From an uncultured Clostridia bacterium (lineage in GTDB: Bacteria; Bacillota; Clostridia; Christensenellales; Aristaeellaceae), in the NCBI GenBank assembly GCA_934663625.1, contig CAKUKP010000115.1, positions 1-5,733 on the forward strand: DNA of 5,733 bases, written 5' to 3'. The notes beneath the pieces are model-generated. The model was not told the DNA's origin and did no database searches. It saw only the letters and a list, made by a program, of their open reading frames with translations. Positions 1 to 5,610 of this stretch are shown here, piece by piece. How positions within the stretch are numbered: position 1 is the first letter of the stretch; each line of letters begins with the position of its first letter. Position numbers and translations under genes: made by a program.

Positions 1-52
1 GTTAAGCACGCCGCCAGCGTTCGTCCTGAGCCAGGATCAAACTCTTATGTTC
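1..52 (-). rRNA. rrs: 16S ribosomal RNA, 5' end only (partial)
   Basis: The reverse complement of bases 1-45 contains the universal bacterial 16S start region, AGAGTTTGATCCTGGCTCAG, followed by GACGAACGCTGGCGGCGTGC and TTAAC. The gene reads leftwards out of the window, so only about the first 50 nucleotides are present. The mature 5' end is placed near base 52 by analogy with E. coli, where it lies about seven nucleotides before AGAGTTTG; the exact base is uncertain. The GCGTGCTTAAC form is common among Clostridia. Confidence 0.97.
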
Positions 53-261
53 AATCCTTACGTCTCTTTGGAACTTCTTCTCAGGCTCGCCAAAGCCCAA
101 GCCCCGTCCCTCAAGATCGCGTTTACTCTCTCAGAATCTGACTGTTCTTTTTTCGATCTCCATCTTCCGATGTCAATCTTGATTTACATTTCTTCACTGT
201 ATCGTTTTCAAGGATCGCGCTGCCCCGTAACCGCTTTTTGACCGCTGTTCTCGCGACAACG
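53..261 (-). promoter_or_regulatory. 16S rRNA leader (pre-rRNA 5' segment)
   Basis: This is the transcribed stretch between the inferred rRNA start (about base 261) and the mature 16S end. It has no credible gene. On the minus strand it holds a boxA-like GATCCTTGAAAAC at 204-216. At 84-103 a short hairpin pairs GGCUUG with CGAGCC around an 8-nt loop. Leaders of this kind normally carry antitermination signals and one strand of the RNase III processing stem. The other strand would lie beyond 16S, so that pairing cannot be checked here. Confidence 0.75.
204..216 (-). promoter_or_regulatory. boxA-like antitermination element in the rRNA leader
   Basis: The minus strand reads GATCCTTGAAAAC, close to the CTTTGAAAAC-type sequence found in rRNA leaders and spacers of Firmicutes, the counterpart of E. 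coli boxA. It lies about 45 nt after the inferred transcription start and well before 16S, as expected for a NusB/NusE (S10) recognition site. The call rests on motif resemblance and position only. Confidence 0.5.
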
Positions 262-267
262 TTGAAT

Positions 268-296
268 ATTATAGCAAAAACGGATTGGCTTGTCAA
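268..296 (-). promoter_or_regulatory. Strong rRNA operon promoter (sigma-A type)
   Basis: On the minus strand TTGACA (291-296) and TATAAT (268-273) both match consensus perfectly and are separated by exactly 17 bp. A TG dinucleotide one base before the -10 adds an extended -10 element. Transcription should start near base 261 and run towards 16S. A full-consensus core next to an A-rich upstream tract is typical of rRNA promoters. Confidence 0.95.
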
Positions 297-298
297 CC

Positions 299-330
299 CT
301 TTTTTTCACTTTTTTTGAAATAATTTTTTT
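299..330 (-). promoter_or_regulatory. A-tract UP element of the rRNA promoter
   Basis: Directly upstream of the rRNA -35 the minus strand is almost all A and T, with three phased A-runs (bases 300-306, 310-316 and 324-330). Such tracts bind the C-terminal domains of the RNA polymerase alpha subunits and boost rRNA promoters. The same DNA is the only room for a promoter of the divergent solute-binding gene, so the two may interfere. The role is inferred from composition and position. Confidence 0.75.
316..324 (+). promoter_or_regulatory. Candidate extended -10 promoter for the solute-binding gene
   Basis: TGAAATAAT combines a TG extension with a five-of-six -10 hexamer (AATAAT, 319-324), and no -35 is correctly spaced. 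An alternative is TTGAAA (315-320), 17 bp, then CATAAG (338-343), which would give an almost leaderless message. Both are weak, and AT-rich DNA throws up chance matches, so this is only the best guess for the promoter of the gene starting at 356. Confidence 0.25.
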
Positions 331-355
331 GCCGATACATAAGCTGAACAGGGTG

Positions 356-1375
356 ATGAATGTGCGGAAATTGATCGGATTCGCCGCGGTATGTATGATC
401 ATAATGTTCGGATTTTTTGCGATTCGGGCGCTTCCTGTCGAAACGGAGGACTACATCGCGAAAAAATACGAAGGCTATTCCGGCGTGATCAAGTGCTGGA
501 TCTGCGCTGATTTTTCGTGCGCGGGCAGCTTCAATTCATGGTTAAATTCCTGTGCCGCGCCGTTTGAGCGCGCTCACGACGGCGTATACATCGAAATTGA
601 AACCGTATCCGCCTCGGCGATGGAAGCGCGCGACCAGGCAATTGCGCCGCCGGACATGATTTTCTATTCCCCATCGATGAAAAATACCGAACATTTAACA
701 GGCGCATGTGTGCTGGCGCTGGGCGGCACGATCGGCGTAACGCGGGACGGCGCGCAATTCGATCCCGCGCAATGCGCCATCGGACGCGATTCAAACCGTG
801 ATATGGCGGCGGCGGCGATTCTGGCGGGCGCAGGCGATTCGAAAAGCGCGCCGGTGGAGGAAATCGGCGTGGATCTGGGGCTGCCCGCGGGCACGGGCGC
901 GGCGATGACGGCGGAGCAGGCATTGCAGACGTTCATCGACGGCAGCGCGAGCTGCGCGATGGTAACATCCGCACAGCTCGCAAAGCTGATCGACCGGCGC
1001 GACCGCGGCCTATCCCCGAACTGGGAATGCGTGCGCGCGGACACGCCGTTTACCGACCAGCTATTGCTGGGCGCGGCGAATTGCGGCGGCGATAAGCAGG
1101 CGGTATGTCTTGCGTTTCTGAAATATCTGACGGGTGAGGAAAGCCAGATGCGGCTTGCAGACATCGGCGCGCACAGCCCGACGATGCGCATCTATCCCGA
1201 TACCAGCCCCTACGCCGCGATGGATGCGGCGATCGCGCGTCCGGATCGAATTTCGCCGCGAATAGATGCAAACGCGCAAATCGATTGTCTGGACATTATC
1301 TATCTTCTGCGATCCGGCGATCTGAGCCTTGCCGCCGCGCAAAAAATGGTTGCCGAACGTTACAATGCAGATTGA
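356..1375 (+). CDS. Extracellular solute-binding protein-like, cysteine-rich
   Basis: The 339-residue product has a basic start (R4, K5) and a hydrophobic stretch at about residues 6-23, either a Sec signal (possible cut after A25) or an uncleaved anchor. The rest resembles family-1 (sugar-type) substrate-binding proteins of ABC transporters: an early strand with a tryptophan (VIKCWI), a segment like WLNSCAAPFERAHDGVYIEI, then PDMIFYSP, and a late LKYLTGEESQMRLADIGAHS stretch typical of the C-terminal lobe. It is shorter than usual (about 400-450 residues) and lacks a convincing lipobox. No permease or ATPase gene is nearby, so it is an orphan or serves a distant transporter. The ectodomain has 11 cysteines, including C47-x2-C50-x4-C55, which is odd for an exported protein. 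ATG 356 is chosen, but GTG 362 is equally plausible because GGTGAT (352-357) is better spaced for it. Fold call moderate; ligand unknown. Confidence 0.72.
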   Translation: MNVRKLIGFAAVCMIIMFGFFAIRALPVETEDYIAKKYEGYSGVIKCWICADFSCAGSFNSWLNSCAAPFERAHDGVYIEIETVSASAMEARDQAIAPPDMIFYSPSMKNTEHLTGACVLALGGTIGVTRDGAQFDPAQCAIGRDSNRDMAAAAILAGAGDSKSAPVEEIGVDLGLPAGTGAAMTAEQALQTFIDGSASCAMVTSAQLAKLIDRRDRGLSPNWECVRADTPFTDQLLLGAANCGGDKQAVCLAFLKYLTGEESQMRLADIGAHSPTMRIYPDTSPYAAMDAAIARPDRISPRIDANAQIDCLDIIYLLRSGDLSLAAAQKMVAERYNAD

Positions 1376-1409
1376 TTTTCCCGCGCTATTATATATAGGT
1401 AGAAATCCG

Positions 1410-1418
1410 TTATCCACA
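1410..1418 (+). promoter_or_regulatory. Perfect consensus DnaA box
   Basis: TTATCCACA matches the high-affinity DnaA-binding consensus TTATNCACA exactly. It lies between the solute-binding gene and the transporter promoter, about 46 bp upstream of that promoter's -35, next to an AT-rich TATTATATATA stretch (1387-1397). Only a weak second match, TGTGAAAAA at 1466-1474 (two mismatches to the reverse consensus), is nearby. It is not an origin on this evidence; it could titrate DnaA, regulate the operon, or be chance. Confidence 0.45.
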
Positions 1419-1463
1419 ATTCACGTAAATGTCGAATTTGCGCGTTTTTGGCGGTGCGCGCGC

Positions 1464-1492
1464 TTGTGAAAAACAATAAATCATGTTATAAT
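1464..1492 (+). promoter_or_regulatory. Sigma-A promoter of the transporter-methyltransferase operon
   Basis: TTGTGA (1464-1469) and a perfect TATAAT (1487-1492) are separated by 17 bp, and TG at 1484-1485 gives an extended -10. The predicted start near base 1499 leaves a leader of about 55 nt before the ATG at 1556. No operator palindrome or riboswitch fold is apparent in that leader. Confidence 0.82.
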
Positions 1493-1555
1493 TAGGATGG
1501 AATAAAGGGTTTTTCAGTATGTGTGACCGCACCTGAAACGCCGGAAGGAGCAGAC

Positions 1556-2764
1556 ATGAAATCAAGATTTACACCGGAGCAATGGAGCTATATTCGCACG
1601 CGCTGCGTGACGGCGATATTTGTGATTCTGTTTGCAGCGCTGATCTTTTATTTCAGCAACATATGGAGCTTCATCACGAAGGTATTTTCGCTGGCTTCGC
1701 CGTTCTTCATCGGCTTTGCCATCGCATTTCTGATGGGACCCACGCAGCGGTTCATCGAAAAGCCGCTGCGCAGATTCATATTCAAAACGGACAAAACGAA
1801 AACCGCGATGCGCACGCTTTCCACGCTGCTTTCGCTGGCGTTTCTGTTTCTGATCGTATTTGTATTTCTGCGCGTAATGCTGCCGCAGCTGATTGAATCG
1901 ATCCGGCAGATCGTAATCTTTATCGGCGCATTTCTGAAGAAAAATTCCGCGCAGATCAACCAGATACTGCAGCGGCTGGATTTCATATCCATCAACGGCG
2001 ATGAGCTGACCGTGGCATGGGATCAGATCGTATCGCAGAAGTTTATCGATATCAGCCAGCTTCTGGGCAACGTTTTGATTTTTTCCAAGAGCGTCGTCAG
2101 TTCGCTGTACACGGTGCTGGTCAGTACGGTGACGGCGTTTTACATGCTGATGGATAAGGATCGCCTGTGCGCGCGCATCAAAAAAATCTGCTATGCCGCG
2201 CTGCCGGAGGAGCAGACCGGACGATTGATCTTCTGGACGCGCCGCGCGAACCGCATATTCGCGGGCTTCATCACGGGCAAGATCGTGGATTCCGCGATCA
2301 TCGGCGTGATCTGCTATTTCTGCATGCTGATTTTCCGCATGGAATATCCGCTGCTGATCAGCATGGTGATCGGCGTAACGAATGTGATTCCGTTCTTCGG
2401 CCCGTTCATCGGCTGGGCGCCGTGTGCGATCATACTGCTGATCGTAAATCCGATGAGCGCGCTTTGGTTTTCGATCTTCATTCTGGTATTGCAGCAGCTG
2501 GACGGCAACGTAATCGGGCCGTTCATCCTGGGCGATTATGTGGGCGTTTCCGCGCTTTCGATCATGATTTCCATCGTAATCGGCAGCGGCCTGTTCGGGT
2601 TTACGGGAATGCTGCTGGCGGTACCCGTATACGCGCTGGCGTTTGCCATCGTGCGCACAATCATCGAAAACAAATTGAAGAATCGCGATCTTTCCATCAA
2701 GACGGCGGATTACGTACATGCGCCTGAAACCATCACGCATTACACCGAGGAGAGCAAAAAATGA
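1556..2764 (+). CDS. AI-2E family transporter (UPF0118 membrane protein)
   Basis: The 402-residue, strongly hydrophobic product has about eight membrane segments by eye: residues 17-35, 47-63, 88-109, 179-199, 240-260, 265-297, 301-315 and 341-377. Family marks are an early PFFIGFAIAFLMGP stretch, TNVIPFFGPFIG at 275-286, and QQLDGNVIGPFILG at 313-326. The polar region at about 110-178 fits the family's extramembrane domain. Members include the E. coli autoinducer-2 exporter TqsA, but others transport Na+ or H+, so the substrate here is open. The start at ATG 1556 is set by GGAAGGAG (1543-1550) five bases upstream; an in-frame GTG at 1523 lacks such a site. The gene has its own promoter and overlaps the methyltransferase gene as ATGA, so the two are translationally coupled. 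Family call secure, function not. Confidence 0.93.
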   Translation: MKSRFTPEQWSYIRTRCVTAIFVILFAALIFYFSNIWSFITKVFSLASPFFIGFAIAFLMGPTQRFIEKPLRRFIFKTDKTKTAMRTLSTLLSLAFLFLIVFVFLRVMLPQLIESIRQIVIFIGAFLKKNSAQINQILQRLDFISINGDELTVAWDQIVSQKFIDISQLLGNVLIFSKSVVSSLYTVLVSTVTAFYMLMDKDRLCARIKKICYAALPEEQTGRLIFWTRRANRIFAGFITGKIVDSAIIGVICYFCMLIFRMEYPLLISMVIGVTNVIPFFGPFIGWAPCAIILLIVNPMSALWFSIFILVLQQLDGNVIGPFILGDYVGVSALSIMISIVIGSGLFGFTGMLLAVPVYALAFAIVRTIIENKLKNRDLSIKTADYVHAPETITHYTEESKK

Positions 2765-4083
2765 TTCCGTTTCCGGAACAATTCATATCCAATATGCAGA
2801 AAATGCTGGGCGATGATGCACCGGCATTTTTTGCCGCGCTGAACGCGGAGCCTGCGCTGGCGCTGCGTGTGAATCCATTGCGCGGCGAAAACGCCGAAGC
2901 CGCCGCTGCGCCCTACATCGAATCGAACGTTCCATGGGCGAAATACGGAAGATACCTGTGCCCGGGCGCGCGACCCGGCGCGGGCATCGCGCACGCCGCC
3001 GGCGCGTTTTACATTCAGGAAGCCAGCGCGATGATCAGCGCGGAGATTTTGAATCCCCAGCCGAACGAATACGTACTCGATCTATGCGCCGCGCCGGGCG
3101 GCAAGGCCACGCAGATCGCCGCCGCGATGCGTGGCACGGGCGTATTCGCTGCGAACGAGCCGGATGCGGCGCGCGCGAAGGTATTGCGCGCCAATCTGGA
3201 GCGCATGGGCGCAGGATACGCCGTAGTGACAAACGCCTACCCCGACGCGCTATCCCGCACATGGTCATGCTTTTTCGATGCAATTCAATGCGATGCGCCG
3301 TGCAGCGGCGAGGGCATGTTTCGCCGCGATCCCGATGCGCGCGCGCAATGGTCGCCCGCTTCGCCCGCGGGCTGCGCAAAGCGGCAGGCGGAGATACTGG
3401 ATCGCGCAGCGGAGCTTTTAGCGCCCGGCGGCAGGATCGTATATTCCACCTGCACATTCAATATGGAGGAAAACGAAAATACGATTCGCGCGTTTCTTGC
3501 CCGACATCCCGATTTTTCCGCCGAGGATTTTCATCTTTCCGGAATCGGCGATTCGCAGAACGGCATGATTCGCGCATGGCCGCACATCGTGCACGGCGAC
3601 GGGCATTTTGCGTGCAAGCTGCGCAAGGCGGGACATACGGATCACCGCGAAGCTGCTTCCATCATCGCCCGCGAAGATCGCGCGCTGCTTTCTCAATTAT
3701 CCGAAATCTGCAAAATCGATCTGGTCGGCAAACGAATCGTGCGCGCGGGGGAATATTTATTCGCCGTGCCCGCCGCGCTGCCGGATGCGGGGCGCGTGAA
3801 AATCGTATCGCGCGGGCTTTGCCTTCTGCGGATCGGCAAAAATTACATCGAACCCGCGCACGCACTGGCGATGGCGATCGATCCTGCCGATGCGGCGCGC
3901 AGGCTAGCCCTGACCGATGCGCAGGCCGTTCGATATCTATCCGGCGAAGCGATCGAAACCGATGCGGAGAACGGATGGACGCTGGCGATCTGGCGCGGCA
4001 TGGCGCTGGGCTGGGGCAAGGTGAGCGGCGGAATTTTCAAAAACCACCTGCCGAAGGGGCTGCGAATCAGCCTGCATCTGTGA
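2761..4083 (+). CDS. rsmF: RsmF-type 16S rRNA (cytosine-C5) methyltransferase
   Basis: This 440-residue cytoplasmic enzyme should use S-adenosylmethionine to methylate carbon 5 of cytosine in 16S rRNA (C1407 in E. coli; further cytosines in some RsmF homologues). Visible motifs: YIQEASAM from residue 84; the SAM-binding VLDLCAAPGGKATQ (105-118); DAPCSGEGMFRR (178-189) with C181, which assists product release; and YSTCTFNMEENE (228-239) with C231, the expected nucleophile. The N-terminal domain covers about residues 1-80. Residues from about 285 form the C-terminal RNA-binding region seen in RsmF, ending in GWGKVSGGIFKNHLPKGLR (417-435). That tail separates it from RsmB. A GAGGAGAG site (2747-2754) six bases upstream sets the ATG, which overlaps the transporter's stop. 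All catalytic residues are present. The exact target base cannot be read from sequence. Confidence 0.93.
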   Translation: MIPFPEQFISNMQKMLGDDAPAFFAALNAEPALALRVNPLRGENAEAAAAPYIESNVPWAKYGRYLCPGARPGAGIAHAAGAFYIQEASAMISAEILNPQPNEYVLDLCAAPGGKATQIAAAMRGTGVFAANEPDAARAKVLRANLERMGAGYAVVTNAYPDALSRTWSCFFDAIQCDAPCSGEGMFRRDPDARAQWSPASPAGCAKRQAEILDRAAELLAPGGRIVYSTCTFNMEENENTIRAFLARHPDFSAEDFHLSGIGDSQNGMIRAWPHIVHGDGHFACKLRKAGHTDHREAASIIAREDRALLSQLSEICKIDLVGKRIVRAGEYLFAVPAALPDAGRVKIVSRGLCLLRIGKNYIEPAHALAMAIDPADAARRLALTDAQAVRYLSGEAIETDAENGWTLAIWRGMALGWGKVSGGIFKNHLPKGLRISLHL

Positions 4084-4099
4084 ACATTTACAATCGCGC

Positions 4100-4128
4100 T
4101 TGATTCGACCTGCGATATTTGATATACT
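4100..4128 (+). promoter_or_regulatory. Sigma-A promoter for the pseudo-deacetylase gene
   Basis: TTGATT (4100-4105) and TATACT (4123-4128) are spaced by 17 bp. Transcription would begin near 4135, about ten bases before the GGAGG ribosome-binding site at 4145-4149, a short leader with little room for control. No terminator hairpin separates this from the methyltransferase stop at 4083, so readthrough from the upstream operon could also express the gene. Confidence 0.65.
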
Positions 4129-4157
4129 GATGGTATTCAATAATGGAGGAACCCTAC

Positions 4158-5453
4158 ATGCCCAATCGAAAGAAACGCGCGCGGCTGCGCCGGAGGTCTA
4201 CCGGCGTACTGACGGCGCTGATTATCATATTGATATTGATCGCAGCGGCGATCATCGCGATGCTGATTCGATCGAACCCGATGCAGAAGGATGATTCTGC
4301 GCAGGCGAACGCGGGATATGCGCAGGATCTGACGTTTGATGCGCCGGTGAACTCCGAAGCGCCGATGGTGATCCAGAACGAGGATATCCAGTTGATCGCG
4401 GAACCGACCGCTACGCCTGCGCCGCTGATCACGCCCACGCCGGAGCCGGAAATGCAGCCTGCCGACGATGCGCAGACGGAGCAGCTGAATTCGCTATGTC
4501 CCACCGCGAAGCCCGGCGATTATTATCTGCCGGTATTCAACCGCGCGGAGCGCACGCCGGATGATGAAATGATGATCGCGATCACGCTGGACAACTGCGA
4601 TCGTTCTACCATGATGGCGGATTATGTGCGCGCGGCGGAGCGATATGGCATCAAGCTGACCTTATTCCCCACGGGCGAAGCATTGGCGAACGAGAGCATG
4701 AAGGATTCGTTTGCCACATGCGTCAAATCGCTGGGCTACGAAATTGAAAATTACGTATACAGCAAGCGCAGCCCCGATTACAAGCTTTCCAACGCCGAAC
4801 TGGCGCTGCAATTGTGGAAGCAGAACATCACGCTTTCCTATATTCTCGGCGCGGATTACGAACAGCATTTCTATCGGCCGGTGAATCTTTCCAGCGCTGA
4901 TGATCAGCGCACGCATTATCTGCTGCGCGAAATGAATTTATACGGCGTCGGCGGGTATACCTACAATTATGACGGGCAGACGCTGGAACGGCTGATGAGC
5001 ACGCTGCAGAGCGGCAATATCTATCGATTCGATATGAGCCAGAAGGCGTACAATCTATTCCTGGAATTTGTGGACGCCGCCACCAAAAAGGGCTATGAAT
5101 GCGTGACGATGAACCGCCTGTTCCGCTTAAATGAAAATGTGCTCGGCAGCGAGCTTACCCTCGATCAGCAGGTATTGCCGACGTTCGATGGCTATGTGCC
5201 CACGTATTACGAACTCAAGGTCAATACCCGCTCCTACGCCGTATTCGCATTGCAGCGCCGCCTGCACGCGCTGGGCTATCTCAAGAACCCCGATGCGCAG
5301 ACCGAATACCAGGCGGACGGCTTATACGGTTCGCAGACCAGCATCGCCGTCAGCGCGTTCCAGGCGCGCTGCGGGCTGCCAGCAACCGGCAATGCCGATG
5401 CGGAAACCCAGGAGCGCCTATTCGCCGACGATGCGCCCCTCTCAAATTACTAG
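4158..5453 (+). CDS. Membrane-anchored NodB-like pseudo-deacetylase with peptidoglycan-binding domain
   Basis: The 431-residue product has a very basic N-terminus (RKKRARLRRR, 4-13), one membrane helix (17-37), a flexible Thr/Pro-rich linker (about 80-105), a NodB-like domain (about 135-330) and a C-terminal PG_binding_1-type domain (about 357-423, with ALQRRLHALGYL at 364-375). It should sit outside the membrane and hold peptidoglycan. The deacetylase domain keeps the family outline but not the active site: the TFDD motif is TLDN (143-146), the NHTYSH metal-binding motif is NYVYSK (198-203, both histidines gone), and the arginine-proline motif reads FYRPVN. Catalysis is therefore unlikely; a binding or structural role in the wall is an inference. 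GGAGG (4145-4149), eight bases upstream, supports ATG 4158; an in-frame ATG at 4143 overlaps that site. No partner gene is adjacent. Confidence 0.85.
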   Translation: MPNRKKRARLRRRSTGVLTALIIILILIAAAIIAMLIRSNPMQKDDSAQANAGYAQDLTFDAPVNSEAPMVIQNEDIQLIAEPTATPAPLITPTPEPEMQPADDAQTEQLNSLCPTAKPGDYYLPVFNRAERTPDDEMMIAITLDNCDRSTMMADYVRAAERYGIKLTLFPTGEALANESMKDSFATCVKSLGYEIENYVYSKRSPDYKLSNAELALQLWKQNITLSYILGADYEQHFYRPVNLSSADDQRTHYLLREMNLYGVGGYTYNYDGQTLERLMSTLQSGNIYRFDMSQKAYNLFLEFVDAATKKGYECVTMNRLFRLNENVLGSELTLDQQVLPTFDGYVPTYYELKVNTRSYAVFALQRRLHALGYLKNPDAQTEYQADGLYGSQTSIAVSAFQARCGLPATGNADAETQERLFADDAPLSNY

Positions 5454-5495
5454 TCCGCAGTGCGGACAGCCAGCTGCTGCCGCGCTGGGTAAGAC

Positions 5496-5532
5496 GAATC
5501 CGCGCCCCCATAAGTTCAAGGGGCGCGGATTC
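5496..5532 (+). terminator. Perfect 13-bp GC-rich hairpin, possible terminator (copy 1)
   Basis: GAATCCGCGCCCC (5496-5508) pairs perfectly with GGGGCGCGGATTC (5520-5532) around an 11-nt loop. It lies 43 bp after the stop of the pseudo-deacetylase gene, where a terminator is expected. The following TGCGTTTCTG is a poor U-tract, and the reverse strand has no T-run either. It may be a weak terminator, an mRNA 3'-end stabiliser or part of a structured RNA. Confidence 0.5.
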
Positions 5533-5569
5533 TGCGTTTCTGTCCGATTCTGACTTATTTCCAATTCAC

Positions 5570-5602
5570 GCTTTGAAATCCACTGATTTAAGATTTCAAA
5601 GC
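5570..5602. repeat. Perfect 11-bp inverted repeat
   Basis: GCTTTGAAATC (5570-5580) is the exact reverse complement of GATTTCAAAGC (5592-5602), with an 11-nt loop between. It is the last structured part of repeat copy 1 and its left arm begins again at 5728 in copy 2. It could be a hairpin in RNA or a binding site in DNA. It has no flanking T-run, so it is not a standard terminator. Confidence 0.7.
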
Positions 5603-5610
5603 TTATGTCA

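Larger units (their letters stand above)
5453..5610 (+). repeat. 158-bp direct repeat, copy 1 (hairpin-rich)
   Basis: Copy 1 of a unit repeated in exact register 158 bp further on. It starts at the last base of the pseudo-deacetylase stop codon and contains four hairpins: a 6-bp stem with an AGT loop (5453-5467), a CCAGC/GCTGG stem (5470-5488), a perfect 13-bp GC-rich stem (5496-5532) and a perfect 11-bp stem (5570-5602). Against copy 2, bases 5454-5492 match at 23 of 39 positions with no gaps, while 5493-5575 match at 82 of 83. I see no credible protein in it on either strand. I do not recognise the family. Confidence 0.85.

Noticed and set aside
171..176. TTGACA on the minus strand inside the rRNA leader as a second rRNA promoter
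   Set aside because: At 17 bp spacing the -10 position reads AAAAAA, with no TATAAT-like hexamer in reach.
47..241. 64-codon open frame at the left edge
   Set aside because: It overlaps the 16S 5' end and the rRNA leader on the opposite strand; no ribosome-binding site or domain is seen.
386..394. Possible lipobox around C13 of the solute-binding protein
   Set aside because: The sequence AAVC is a poor lipobox and lies in the middle of the hydrophobic stretch, not at its end.
1440..1463. GCGCG/CGCGC inverted repeat as a terminator for the solute-binding gene
   Set aside because: It is short, not followed by a T-run on either strand, and abuts the next promoter's -35.
1562..2740. Long open frame (392 codons) on the minus strand opposite the AI-2E transporter
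   Set aside because: Its product is dominated by R, D, Q, H and Y with no recognisable domain, as expected from the reverse strand of hydrophobic, GC-biased codons. The plus-strand gene has a clear family, promoter and ribosome-binding site.
2934..4103. 389-codon open frame within rsmF, shifted on the plus strand
   Set aside because: It is an arginine-rich shadow caused by GC-rich codons. The rsmF frame carries every expected motif.
5371..5396. A third, decayed repeat copy inside the end of the pseudo-deacetylase gene
   Set aside because: Only CCAGCAAC is shared with copy 2, out of register, and the bases encode conserved peptidoglycan-binding residues.
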